From assembly GCF_024362695.1 (NCBI RefSeq), contig NC_065406.1, positions 9,982,001 through 10,046,000 on the forward strand: a stretch of 64,000 bases of DNA. The letters are read 5' to 3'. Source of the DNA: Pectinophora gossypiella. Taxonomy: Eukaryota > Arthropoda > Insecta > Lepidoptera > Gelechiidae. The notes beneath the pieces were generated by a model. The model was not told the origin of the DNA. It ran no database searches and saw only the letters and a program-made list of their open reading frames with translations. The position numbers and the translations under genes were made by a program. Each line of letters opens with the position of its first letter. Position 1 is the first letter of the stretch. Below are positions 1 through 11,500 of this stretch, in pieces.

Positions 1-692
1 ATAATCGTACAATGTCCTATAAACCGTCAAGTTTAAGTTTTACTACTTTTCATTTACTTATCATTACGCATTTCTTATGTGATTGCCTTGCGACATTAAC
101 CTCCCTAAACATTCCATTTGCTGATATTACAACGTTGGCAGATTTTGAGTTGTTGGTTCCTTACCAAAATTTAAGGATGATTTGTGTGACCGGTGTCACA
201 GGCGAGGGCGACCGGAGTTCGAGTCGGTACATTCAATTTCTAATATAAATTAAGCCACTCTAATCTACGAATAAATAACAGGTATTTATTTGTAGACTCT
301 AATGCGCGGATTCTCTGCGCTCGGCTCGATATAGCAGAGATATCATCCTTAAATACTATGTTACATAGGCATTAAGATAATATTAATTTTAAATATTAAG
401 CGGTCAGACATACTAAATATGAAATTATCTTGAAATGAAATTTATAAAACTTAATTTAATAAAAAATAATAATTTGGATAATGTCATTCCATGTTCTATT
501 TTATATGTAATGTAGTAATGCTAGAAGAATTACTAGTTATTAGTATCATTTTACAACTTGTGAAATAAACTGAGATTTTATTTAACTATTTTTTTTATTT
601 ATCATTATTTTTCAACATGAAATAAATATATTATTCAATAAATATTATATATTACATCTCAAAACACTATAACATGACACAGACACGCCGCT
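1..692. other. AT-rich stretch without a recognised gene
   Basis: I see no convincing coding region. The open frame at 12-248 has no recognisable motif and lies in AT-rich sequence. TTTATT motifs near 594 and 691, read on the minus strand, are possible polyadenylation signals for the gene that ends at 693. Confidence 0.5.
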
Positions 693-1319
693 TTATTTAG
701 CGCCTAAATCTTTAATGGCATTATGATAAAGCCACCTGAGTTCAGAAAGCTGAGTTTTTAAATGGCTCATTTTATGAAAGAATTCAGGGTGCCCAGTGTT
801 GCGATCCGTGTCAGCCATAGAAAGCAGTTCCAATTTATCTGTAGCTATTAATATTTCTGTTCGAAGCTTCACGCAAATATCCTGGTAGCTTTTCAGATCG
901 GGATAACGTTCGTACGTGGACTCCTTTTTCCTCAAAGCCAAAAATATATCGTCGAGTTGCGTCAGGAAATTTTCGAAAGCTTGTTCCATGAGGTAATGCC
1001 ATGGTGGCAACTTGCCATCACCCATATGCCCTGTTGTGGCAGTAGGGCAACCGTGAATCCTCGTATTCGGATCGGGATGCTCTTTCACATTGTCGCCATG
1101 CTTATTATTACCGTTGGAAATTGAAATAGTGCAATTTGGATGAATTGGAGGATTATGATGAACGGGTTGAAGCGAAATCACCTTCTTCAGTTTCTTCAGT
1201 TTTCCTTGTTCAACCTCGTTTATTCTGTACAAACTCATGATATCGAAAAATTTTGCAAAAAATATTTTCACATAAAATTTGAGCAACCGAAAAAACCTGT
1301 GGAATTGTCTTGTGAGCAT
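693..1319 (-). CDS. Uncharacterised protein of about 208 residues, single exon
   Basis: I do not recognise this protein. It is an uninterrupted frame from ATG at 1319 to TAA at 693. The track-style start a few codons upstream is a TTG, so I use the first ATG; a second ATG about 30 codons later, before Ser-Leu-Tyr-Arg, could also start it. The N-terminus is basic and rich in Phe. A middle part is rich in His, Asn and Pro. The C-terminal half is predicted helical, with a heptad-like stretch (LTQLDDIFLALRKKE, then DLKSYQDICVKLRTEI). No catalytic motif or signal peptide is evident. It is transcribed away from Esyt2, with about 735 bp between the two start codons. The helical, charged composition argues that it is real, but expression evidence would settle it. 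Confidence 0.5.
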   Translation of the reverse strand: MLTRQFHRFFRLLKFYVKIFFAKFFDIMSLYRINEVEQGKLKKLKKVISLQPVHHNPPIHPNCTISISNGNNKHGDNVKEHPDPNTRIHGCPTATTGHMGDGKLPPWHYLMEQAFENFLTQLDDIFLALRKKESTYERYPDLKSYQDICVKLRTEILIATDKLELLSMADTDRNTGHPEFFHKMSHLKTQLSELRWLYHNAIKDLGAK

Positions 1320-2053
1320 TGATACTGTCAAGGTTTAGTTGTAAATTATATTCTCTTTGCTTTACACAAAGGTTTGATAGGCACATTAAACGGGCACATG
1401 GGATACAATCTAAGACCTTAAAAATACCTGAATTGTGCGTTCACCAAATCTTCATTTTTATTTTGACGACTTATTGCTCTGCTCACCCTAATAGAACGTG
1501 CCCTCCATGTATGCAATGAGATTCCCGCCAAACTCAGCATTTAAATTAAAATGACGTTTACAAAGTATGCTTATTCGATAATGTTGGAATGACACGATTT
1601 GTGTTTTATGTATTTTATTTTAGCGAGTTCTTATAACCTTAATTATATTTCATTGTAATTTCGAGAACCTCAAGCCCTCCAATTGCCTGATCAAAAGAAA
1701 AATTATTAGCACATTGCTAAACCTCACTTTATAAATGATTTTAAAATGTCAGACTGTCACTGTCATTTTTCTGTTGCGGGAGGGGATATCCCAATTTGTT
1801 TTTCTTCGATTTTATTCTACTTCTAAGTAATATAGGGTGAAAAGGAAGGCTTTTTTCCAGGACACAACTTCAGCAGCTCAACTAAGCCTAGTTTTATAAT
1901 GTAACCATACATATTCAACGATTCTTGGTCATCCGTGTCGCCGATCAAGAAAACAAATTAGCATTTGGTAATCGGTTAGTTCATACGGTGTAGCGTATAG
2001 TTTAGTTTTTGTTCGTTAGTCACCCGCAACAGTTCACTGTGCCGTTGTGCAGC
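1320..2053. promoter_or_regulatory. Divergent intergenic region and Esyt2 5' leader
   Basis: About 735 bp separate the start codons of the 693-1319 gene (minus) and Esyt2 (plus). The right part, roughly 1950-2053, reads as 5' untranslated exon, because it runs into the ATG at 2054 and a GTACGT donor at 2057. I see no clear TATA box, so the promoter assignment is inferred from position only. Confidence 0.4.
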
Positions 2054-2593
2054 ATGGTACGTGCCCCAGCATTGTCCTCCACATATACCTTCTTTATCGC
2101 TTTCTTGGTTATATATCATAATTAAGTTTCAAGTATTATTTTGACTGTTTAGTTTATTTTGACTATTCTATTAATAAATGTGACGTCTCCACGAATCGTC
2201 CTGGAATGTGTTCTTTTTAGATAGTTCCTGGAAGCTTTTGTATATAAAATGTTTTGTGGACCTAAGTAAATGTTGAATTTAGTTTATTTTTATCTTTTCT
2301 TCAGTGTTGTAGTGTAATGTGTGTTCTATTACCTCTACATTTCCAAAGTTATGTATACTTTACCTGAATAAATATTTTGAACTTAAAACTTCATTTAAGT
2401 AGATGCTAATTGGGTTCATTTTCTTCTAATAACTTGTGAAGTGGAGCAGGTTATCCACTTGTGTCAGTATGCTATTGGTGATTGTTTTCAGGCCAGTGAT
2501 AACAAGATGGCAGGCGGCAGCAAGCTTGCTCTGCCTGTGAGCAGTGAAGACAACACTAGCATACTCGCTGTGATCTACAGGTTCTTTAAAAAG
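2054..2593 (+). CDS. Esyt2: Esyt2 first two coding exons with start at an exon edge
   Basis: The ATG at 2054-2056 is followed at once by a GTACGT donor. The next exon begins at 2492 after TTGTTTTCAG and runs to 2593. Splicing places GCC directly after ATG, so the protein begins MASDNKMAGGSKLAL. Without the first exon, translation could still begin at the in-frame ATG at 2507. I prefer the upstream start because the spliced frame is exact and the context GCAGCATGG is reasonable. Confidence 0.65.
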
Positions 2594-5500
2594 GTATGTA
2601 TATGCTCGCTTCTAATGTTTATAAAAACATAATATCCATTGAAAAAATCCTCATTCTTGTAGCATGTAGCCACTTAATCCAACTTGTGTGCGTCAAGCTA
2701 GCGGCCTCAAAAAAAAAATGGGCACGAAAAAATAATTTGACCATACCAAAAAATAGTACTCTTATTGAAAAAAATAGTACCTGTTGTAAAAAAATTAGTA
2801 CCATCACGGTTCTGGATTTATAGCCATGTTTTATTGCACTTGCTAGCTTGACGGTGAGCGAAATTTGGCGAGAGTTAACGACAAGGTCTTTCGCTTTGAT
2901 TTAAACGCCAAAAAATAGTACCGAAATAGTACTCACCTCCTGCAAAAATACCGAAAGTAGTACTTCAACGGTTCCAAAGTTATAAAGGCAGTTCTTTGAT
3001 CCCGCTAGCTTGACGTTTTGAAAATACCTATTATCTGGGGAACGCTTGCATACTTCAGTATGTAACTAATGTCAATAAACTCGTATGAAATAGTACTCCC
3101 AACCATCATAATTTTGATCCGATTCTCTTTGTAGAAATGTTAAAAAATCATCATAACCTATGCCATACATTTGTTGTTGATACAGTCACGTAGACAATTA
3201 CATAACCTCACAATTTATTCCTAAGTATTGCCATTTTGGAGGTCTACCCTACCATTTCTTTGCACTTCAGCGCTGAAGATAGGTATTTTCAAAACGTCAA
3301 GCTAGCGGGATCAAAGAACTGCCTTTATAACTTTGGAACCGTTGAAGTACTACTTTCGGTATTTTTGCAGGGGGTGAGTACTATTTCGGTACTATTTTTT
3401 GGCGTTTAAATCAAAGCGAAAGACCTTGTCGTTAACTCTCGCCAAATTTCGCTCACCGTCAAGCTAGCAAGTGCAATAAAACATGGCTATAAATCCAGAA
3501 CCGTGATGGTACTAATTTTTTTACAACAGGTACCATTTTTTTCAATAAGAGTACTATTTTTTGGTATGGTCAAATTATTTTTTCGTGCCCATTTTTTTTT
3601 TGAGGCCGCTAGCTTGACGCACACTCCAACTTGTACTTATGGATTTTAATGTCAATTGCTAAAAGATTAATGCCACATTCTGAAAAAGGAGGCACTGCCC
3701 TAAAGGTCAACAGTTATAGTATAACTACAGCAGTATAATGGTACAAATAGATATCTTTATATAACTATTCAAAGTTTACCAATGAACTATTAACATAAAA
3801 TAACAAATACTTTATTGCACAAACAGGAAAATACAAACTACTACTATTGTTACTTATTATTACACTTATTATTTTACTTATTTAAATTTATCACATGAAA
3901 GGAATTCATCATAAACAAATGTTAAACTGGTAAAACCGGTTTAGTAATGAAATCATTCGTTTTTTTAACACATGTAAATCAAATTCTATCTTAATTTATA
4001 TACTCTGTGGTTCTATATACTAATAAAATTAATTTAATATTCAAATTAGCCACACAAATGCATGATGCATCTGGCATGCATTATCTATGAAGGTGACGCA
4101 ACAGGAGATTGTAATTTTTTTGTTAGGCAGTTATGACATCACTGCCTTTGCCTTGAACAACAAGAGCCTACTTCTGTCTGACTCACTATTACCCACTTGA
4201 CCTTCAGTTATTCATCTTTAAAGTTTATCAAGGTCTGGGACATCCTTTTTATAAACCGTTTATTTATCTTAATCTATGTACATTGGAATATTTGATTCAT
4301 GGTTCTTTTTTATATAATTTAATTATTTTATTTTAATTAGGTTTTCAGTTCAAAATTCACAAGCAACTTTTGTTATAGAATAATTATTATGTTAGATACA
4401 TTATATTTTCTAGTGATTTACAATTGAAATCCATTTTTTATTAGAACAAATTGGCCACCCACATGCATACAGAGTTATCAAAAAAGTAAAAACAATTATA
4501 ATAAGCAATCATGTGAATGAGTAACTTGTTAACTATGCAGCTAGACTAATGGGTATCCATATACGTGTATATGTGTACCTACTTGCCAATGTAAACCAGC
4601 TAATGATAAGAATGATGTCATAGTTACTGAAAATATTCCCACTGGGCAGGAAATGTTATACTTTTGTGACTGGGCACTGCTGTGAATATTTTGAAGGACA
4701 TCTGATCTTTTTGTAATATAAAAATAGCCTTTAAAATTATCCTTGTAACATCGCTTGCCTTTAAAGTTATCCTTGTAAATATGTGACTGTAAAATCCGTG
4801 ACCAATGTGCATTCCTTACATGAATATTAATAATGGAAATTCTAACAGTGTATATGTTTATCTAACGATGATTCAGATACTTATATAGCTGATTGATTAT
4901 AACATATTATAGCCTAAGTGCTAATATATATTATGTACTACGTCAAGGCAATTAATAACAAAGCTGACACTGCCGACTGCGCTTCTTCAATGGCACAATG
5001 CCAGCATTTCTCTTCATAGGTATCGATGGCAACGCTGCCGTAAGTAATAATCCCGCTGGCACTTTAACAACGATAACAATCTATATTCAAGTACATTTTT
5101 CTTGTGCGTTGACGTCGATCATTTCGGTTGTGACGTAGAATGACGAAGAAGTACCCGGGTTCTTTAATAAATTGAATGCGTCGAGCTGCTTCTGATCCCG
5201 ATCGTATAACAAAAATAGTAAGGTGATCCGTGCTTCGGAAGGCACGTTAAGCCGTTGGTCCCGGTTATTACTTACTGATGTAAGTACGTAGACGTTACAT
5301 GAGCCATGTCAGGGGCCTTTGGCGGCTCAATAGTAACCCTACGACCAGGGTTGATGAGGTTGGTACTCCACCTCACAACCCACACGATAGAAGAAGAAGA
5401 AATAGGTACTTAATAGTATTATGCGAACTCCACTCCCACATTTAACCGTTCAATTGGTTGTGTGGTATTTTGATTATGACATGTACCTACTTTAATATAA

Positions 5501-8500
5501 ATACTTGTCCTATTATACATACATCTACCTTATGTATGAGGTAGCACATTACGTATTCGTCAATATAAACTATTTTCTGTTACAATGATATAAATCATCT
5601 TAAATGGTTATTGTACGTGTTAAGTGGCGTATCGTAACGACGTATTGCACATTTCTTACATAAAATTAAAATCATTCGGATAAAATGATGAAAGTATGTA
5701 AACTTGATTACTCGATTAACTCTTTGCAATTATCTCTATAACTAATCTAAATATATAAAAGGAGAAACTGACTGACTCACTGACTGACATATCAACGCAC
5801 AGCCTAAACGGCTAAACGTAGGCACTTGAAATTTGGAAGGGACGTAGCTTAGGTATCGTAGAGGTGCACTAAGAAAGGAATTCCCGAAATTCCCACGGGA
5901 ACGGGAGTTAGCGGGAAAAAAATGTTGTATAAAAAATCTAAACCACAAGTTAGACACTTGAAATTTGGCATGCAGGTACCTTAGTAAACTTAAAGCTTAG
6001 TTGCAACAGGATATTGCAAAATTCCCACGGGAACGGAAGTTAGCGGGAAAAAACATTTGTATGAAAAAATCTAAACCGCGTAAGATACGAGTAGATGTTT
6101 TCAATCTAGCATGCATGCATACCTTAGTAAATATAAAGTTTAGTTATGTCTGTATTTTGAAAAATGGGAGTTAGCGGGAAAAAAAATGTTGTATGAAAAA
6201 ATCTATACTGCATAAGTTAGATGCTTGAAATTTGACATGCACTCCCACACACACAAAGATCTCTCTTTTGTAACACGCGACGCGGTCGAAGTCGCGGGCA
6301 AAAGCTAGTCTGATATATGGCTCTAAGATGTCGGCTGAAGCATAGGGCGTGAGTGGTCCTGCACTGGAAGCGATTAAAAACATGAAAAACGTTCCAGCGC
6401 TTATATCCCCGGGCATGGCGTAAAAATTGAGAGAGGAATACAATACAATACAAATATACTTTATTGCACCAAAATAAAATGAAATATTTACAAAAGACTC
6501 TTAACTAGGTACAGGGGAAATGGCGGCATTATCGCTTAAAGAGATTTCTTCCAGACAACCATAAGGCGTGAAATATGTATACCTACACACACAAGGTTAT
6601 AATAGTACACACAAAATATCTCACGAGTCACATTATAAACATCACCACAACACACTTTATTACAAAAACAGAACCATTTACAATTTTAAAAAGGAAAAGA
6701 AAAAGGGAGGGATTATGTATGCCTTTTCGTTAGAAACGACGACGATGGACGATTATACCTAAGAGCGATGGGCTGATAGTCTTTTACCATACGGTTCATC
6801 ATTCATCATCTTTGGACTGAGTATCAAAAGTCGCTGTAAGTTGCCTTCGGTAAATTTGTACGGGCGGGTAATTTATGTATGTAAACTGAAGTAAGTACCT
6901 TGTTGCAGGTGTCAATAGTGGGAGCAGTATACCTAGTGGGGTACATGCAATGGAGCGTGGCGTGGCTGATTGGGCCGGTAATCCTGTCGGTGGTGCGCGA
7001 CCAGTGGCGGCGCGAGAACCAGTACCGCCGGAACCTGGCCAAGGCGGCCGCCACGTCCTCCGAGAAAGACGTCGTCCTTGCAAGGCTGGATGATCTGCCC
7101 TCTTGGGTGAGTCTTCTAATATTACCAATAATTACACTACTGGCAGTGTCCCACGATTTCCGCGTGGTCTTCTCTTGTCGCGGCATTCTAATACAGTCCG
7201 TCTCTAAAAAGTAGTAGTACTCTGTGTTCATCACTGGGTTTCGATCTACGTTCCAATTTCTCAAATGACTCTTTTTTGTGTAATTTTCATATGTTCATTT
7301 ACATTTAATTCTAAACATTATTTAAATATTTGTATACCTATTTGTAGGTGGAACGTAGAGAACTAACTATAACCTAAACCTGTAACATCAATTTTATGTA
7401 CCTAAGTTCAATGCAAATAAATAATCTGAATCTGAATCGGTCCAGCAGTTCAGGTTTAAAAGATACGAACATACTGCGCCAAACACATGTTATTCGCTAT
7501 AAATGTTTATATAAGGACAAGATAACGATCATACGAACGTTAAAACGAGAAAAATGTACGGGTGTTTGGCTTTCTTCTTACCTATTCATGTAATACGAAT
7601 AACTCAAAATGTAATGAACCAAGTAAGGTAACAGTAAACACGTGACTCACGCAATTTCTCACTCGGATTTTGCACGGTACGCTGTTGTCGGTGTTCTACT
7701 TCCGTCTACTTGCAACCTTGAACGTTTACAGGGCAATTATACGTGGCCATTAAACAAAATGTAAACATTCCATGATTTAGCACTAACATCAAAAATAATG
7801 ACCTCGTAGCCTAGTTGTTAATAAAATTTAATAAACAGTGACCCATCCATTCTTCCATTTTGTATCAATCAACAAAGGTAAGCAGTGGGTCGGTCATCGT
7901 TTATTAGCTTTTATTCTCACATTTTGACTTCATCCATGCTTTGGAGGATAAGCATTAATATTTTCACACATTTACGCCACAAGATAGATGGTAGAATCGT
8001 CTCTACTATTATCACTTTATATGTATAAGTTCTTATTGTCATAACATACTTATCATATGAAATCTATAAGACCTCGAAATCTAGGCTTTAATTAATGATT
8101 TGCAATGTATTGCAGGTGTTCTTCCCGGATGTTGAACGAGCTGAATGGCTAAACAGAGTAAGTGAACTTCGTTTCATCCGCCTATACGTTATACATTATA
8201 ATATACATGTGTACCTGTAATACGTGTGTACCTGTAACTGGAGCACATATACAAAAACTAATTTAAGACTTGCATTTTATAACTTTATAATATGTGTACT
8301 GTTGGTATACCTATCTAAATAAATAAATAAATACATGCATCATTGACTTCTATTACACCCATTATAACTTGCTGGAATGTAGGGCTCGAACGACAGATTT
8401 TCCTTTCTATCGACCCTTCCAGCTTCATTAACTTGTTTCCATGCCGAGAGCTTGACGCTCCCTGTCAACCGAACGATGCCAGATCTCTATAAGTTCAGGT

Positions 8501-11500
8501 ATTTTTAAATTCTTGCATCAGGAGGACAATTCCTCCTATCATCATTTGAAAAAGGAGTGTTATATACATACAAGTGAAGCTAATAAAAGCGCTTCAACTA
8601 TTGTTATGGACGATACACTGACCCCTTGTCACCGTGAGGTTCATCATATCCATTTTAGGACTTCGTATCAATGGTGACTGCAAGTTGTCTTTGATTACTA
8701 TTGCTGTATGTATGTACATATATACATATGTGTTCTACTATAAGTGTTGTGACTTTGAGGTGCCTAGCGATATCTAAGGAACTAACTGAATGAATCTGAA
8801 TACCTCCCACTCTACATCCATTCAGTTGCTCAATTTGTCTTAATTCATTTGACCTCAAACCATGAGTACTACGTTTTAATAATCTGCAACATTTGTTCAA
8901 CCATTTGCCAGGAATTTCATTGAATCTCTGGCTACTACCTCGTTCATTAAGTCCATTCAACGTTTCAATAAATGGTCTAATACAGACCATTGTCATGTGT
9001 ACTATGGCGTCGCAATTGGTTTTTGATTCTTCTTTTTATTACGACAATTTTAATACCATATAACATGTGAACTGCTATATCGACACAACAACAGAATATT
9101 ATGTTATCATAATGAGCTAAGACATTGAAGTGTTAGAATCTGTGCCGCCGAAGTCTCACGTAAATGTTTACGTACTTATATATGTAGTAGGACCCCGGGA
9201 CCTTCACTTTGCTTCGGGATCACGGAATAATATAACTTTACGGACTATTTTAAACAATGTTCACATCGGCAATCGAAACCCACATACTGAGCCGAACGCA
9301 CAAACCATTGGAACACAGACGCCGGTAAACTGATTGTCAGTTTTGACGAACGAAGAATATGAGTGGATAAATTAATTTACACGTTCCGGGCTACGTTTAC
9401 AAGCAATATCTCGATTCCAAAAATGACATTGAGATTCCTTTAATTTTTCATTCCGTTTAGCTAATGATCCGTGGCGTGCGTCCGTGTTAACTAACCTTCA
9501 ATGTGAACATTACTAGATCCTGCTACAAGTATGGCCCAACGTGAACCACTACGCGCGCAGCCTGCTGAAGGACGCGATCGAGCCCGCCGTGGCCGAGAGT
9601 CTCGCCAACTACAAGCTCAACGGGTTCAAGTTCGAGCGCATGATCCTCGGCACTATTGTAAGTTTATTGTACTATTTGTTTTCTATTTATAGTAGCAGCA
9701 ATAGTAGCGAGATACGTACGGCTCGCTTAGTGCGACTAGTCATACCGACCGATTGAAGGGCGTACGGAGTATACTTCACTACTCTACGGGTTACTAAAAA
9801 AGTAAAAATCTTTATTCTAGAGGAAATAAAGATCTTTACTTTTTTTTTTACTTTACTTACTGGAGAAACATTAAGTTTCTAATACGTGGATAAGGTGATT
9901 AATTATACATGTACTTATGAGAAAATATCATACACCTATTGTTAACATATCATTTATAATTGTTTATTATTCCATGAAAATAAATAAATAAAGTGAGTTT
10001 TGTATATTAAATGGCGCAGGAGTCGAGCCCAGGACAAAATCGAAATAGACTACTGGTCGATATACCTCAACTGTCGCTGTCACTAAATAGTATTTTAATA
10101 TTGAATACTTAACAATTTTTATCAGATATAGTATATTTTTTTGCCGTATGCTATTCACATATTTTCAATTTATTTTGTTATCAGACTATCATGGCATTTA
10201 TAACCTGCACGTCGTTTAATCTCCTTTACTTCCAGATAAAGGTGTTTTTGCTTTATATGGTTTCGTACCGACAAGGCCAAAAACGACTCAGGTAAAACTG
10301 CGTTATTCGGCTGCATGTTACAAATGCTATCAACTTGAAAAGGATTACCAAAAAAATATCATTTTTGTTAAGGATTTATAAACAAATATTGTGGTGTAAG
10401 TTTTTTTTTTTGACGTGACTTATTGTAGGTTTGCCGCAGATGGCATTAACAACTTGGCCGGAATGTGGTGTAAGTGTAGTGTAATACATTGTATTGGATA
10501 CATACACAACATAAAGGACCATTACAATATGATACCAGAACTACTATGGCCTTATTGATAAACAGCAATCTCATCCAGACAACCTTAGGGTGAAACAAAT
10601 TAATATACACTGAATAGGAATAATATTTAGTACGTGTTAATTCGATATGTGACGGATTTCTCTGTAAAACTAAACCAGGAGGCGTGTAAAATCAGACCTG
10701 TTTAAGGCCTTAGGAGGGCAGATCAGAAATTAATGGATATCTACTAATATAATGTACTCTATGTGAGCGGGTCCAACTCGTACTTGACTAGGTTTTAGGC
10801 TGCGTTTCCAATGACGCGGAGCTGTGCGGAGAGAAGCGGACCAATCACCGTGAGGGAGAGAGTGACAGAGCGTCTTCGTTTTTCGCTCTCTCGAACGCTG
10901 TGATTGGTCAAATCCGCACTTCTCCGCCCATCTCCGCGTCAGTGGAAACCCGGCCTTACAGCGTGTCATTTGTCGCAGGCGCCTCGTATCGGTGGAGTGA
11001 AGGTGTATGACAAGAATCTCTCGAGGAATGAAATCATCATGGACGTGGATTTATTGTAAGTGTTACACGGTTTGCTTTGCCATGACCACATTATTTTTTA
11101 ATGTGTTTATTATCGTAATTCACGTGTTTTACACTGTTGCCTATACATAATGTGTACGTAATTTGTTATGTAATAAATTAATAGTCTTCTTCTATTGTGT
11201 GGGTTGTGAGGTGTATTACCAATCTCATCAAACTGGTGTCAGGGTTACTATTGAGCCGCCAAAGGCCCCTGACATGTCCCATGTAACGACTACGTACTTA
11301 CATCGGTAAGTAGTAACCGGGACCAACTTTTTAACGTGTCTTCCGAAGCACGGATCGTCTTACTTCCGGACAATCAGGTGATCACCCTGTAATCTCCTAA
11401 CAAAACTAGGGACCACAACGTGATTTTTGTGATATGTCCCCACCGGGATTCGAACCCGGGACCTCCGGGTCGTGAACCCAACGCTTAACCACTGGACCAC

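Noticed and set aside
693..2053. Retrogene or transposon origin of the 693-1319 gene
   Set aside because: I see no A tail, target duplication or transposon motif around it; it is kept as an uncharacterised single-exon gene.
2441..2506. Upstream in-frame extension of the Esyt2 exon
   Set aside because: The frame is open, but TTGTTTTCAG at 2482-2491 is a good acceptor and splicing from ATG 2054 gives an exact start.
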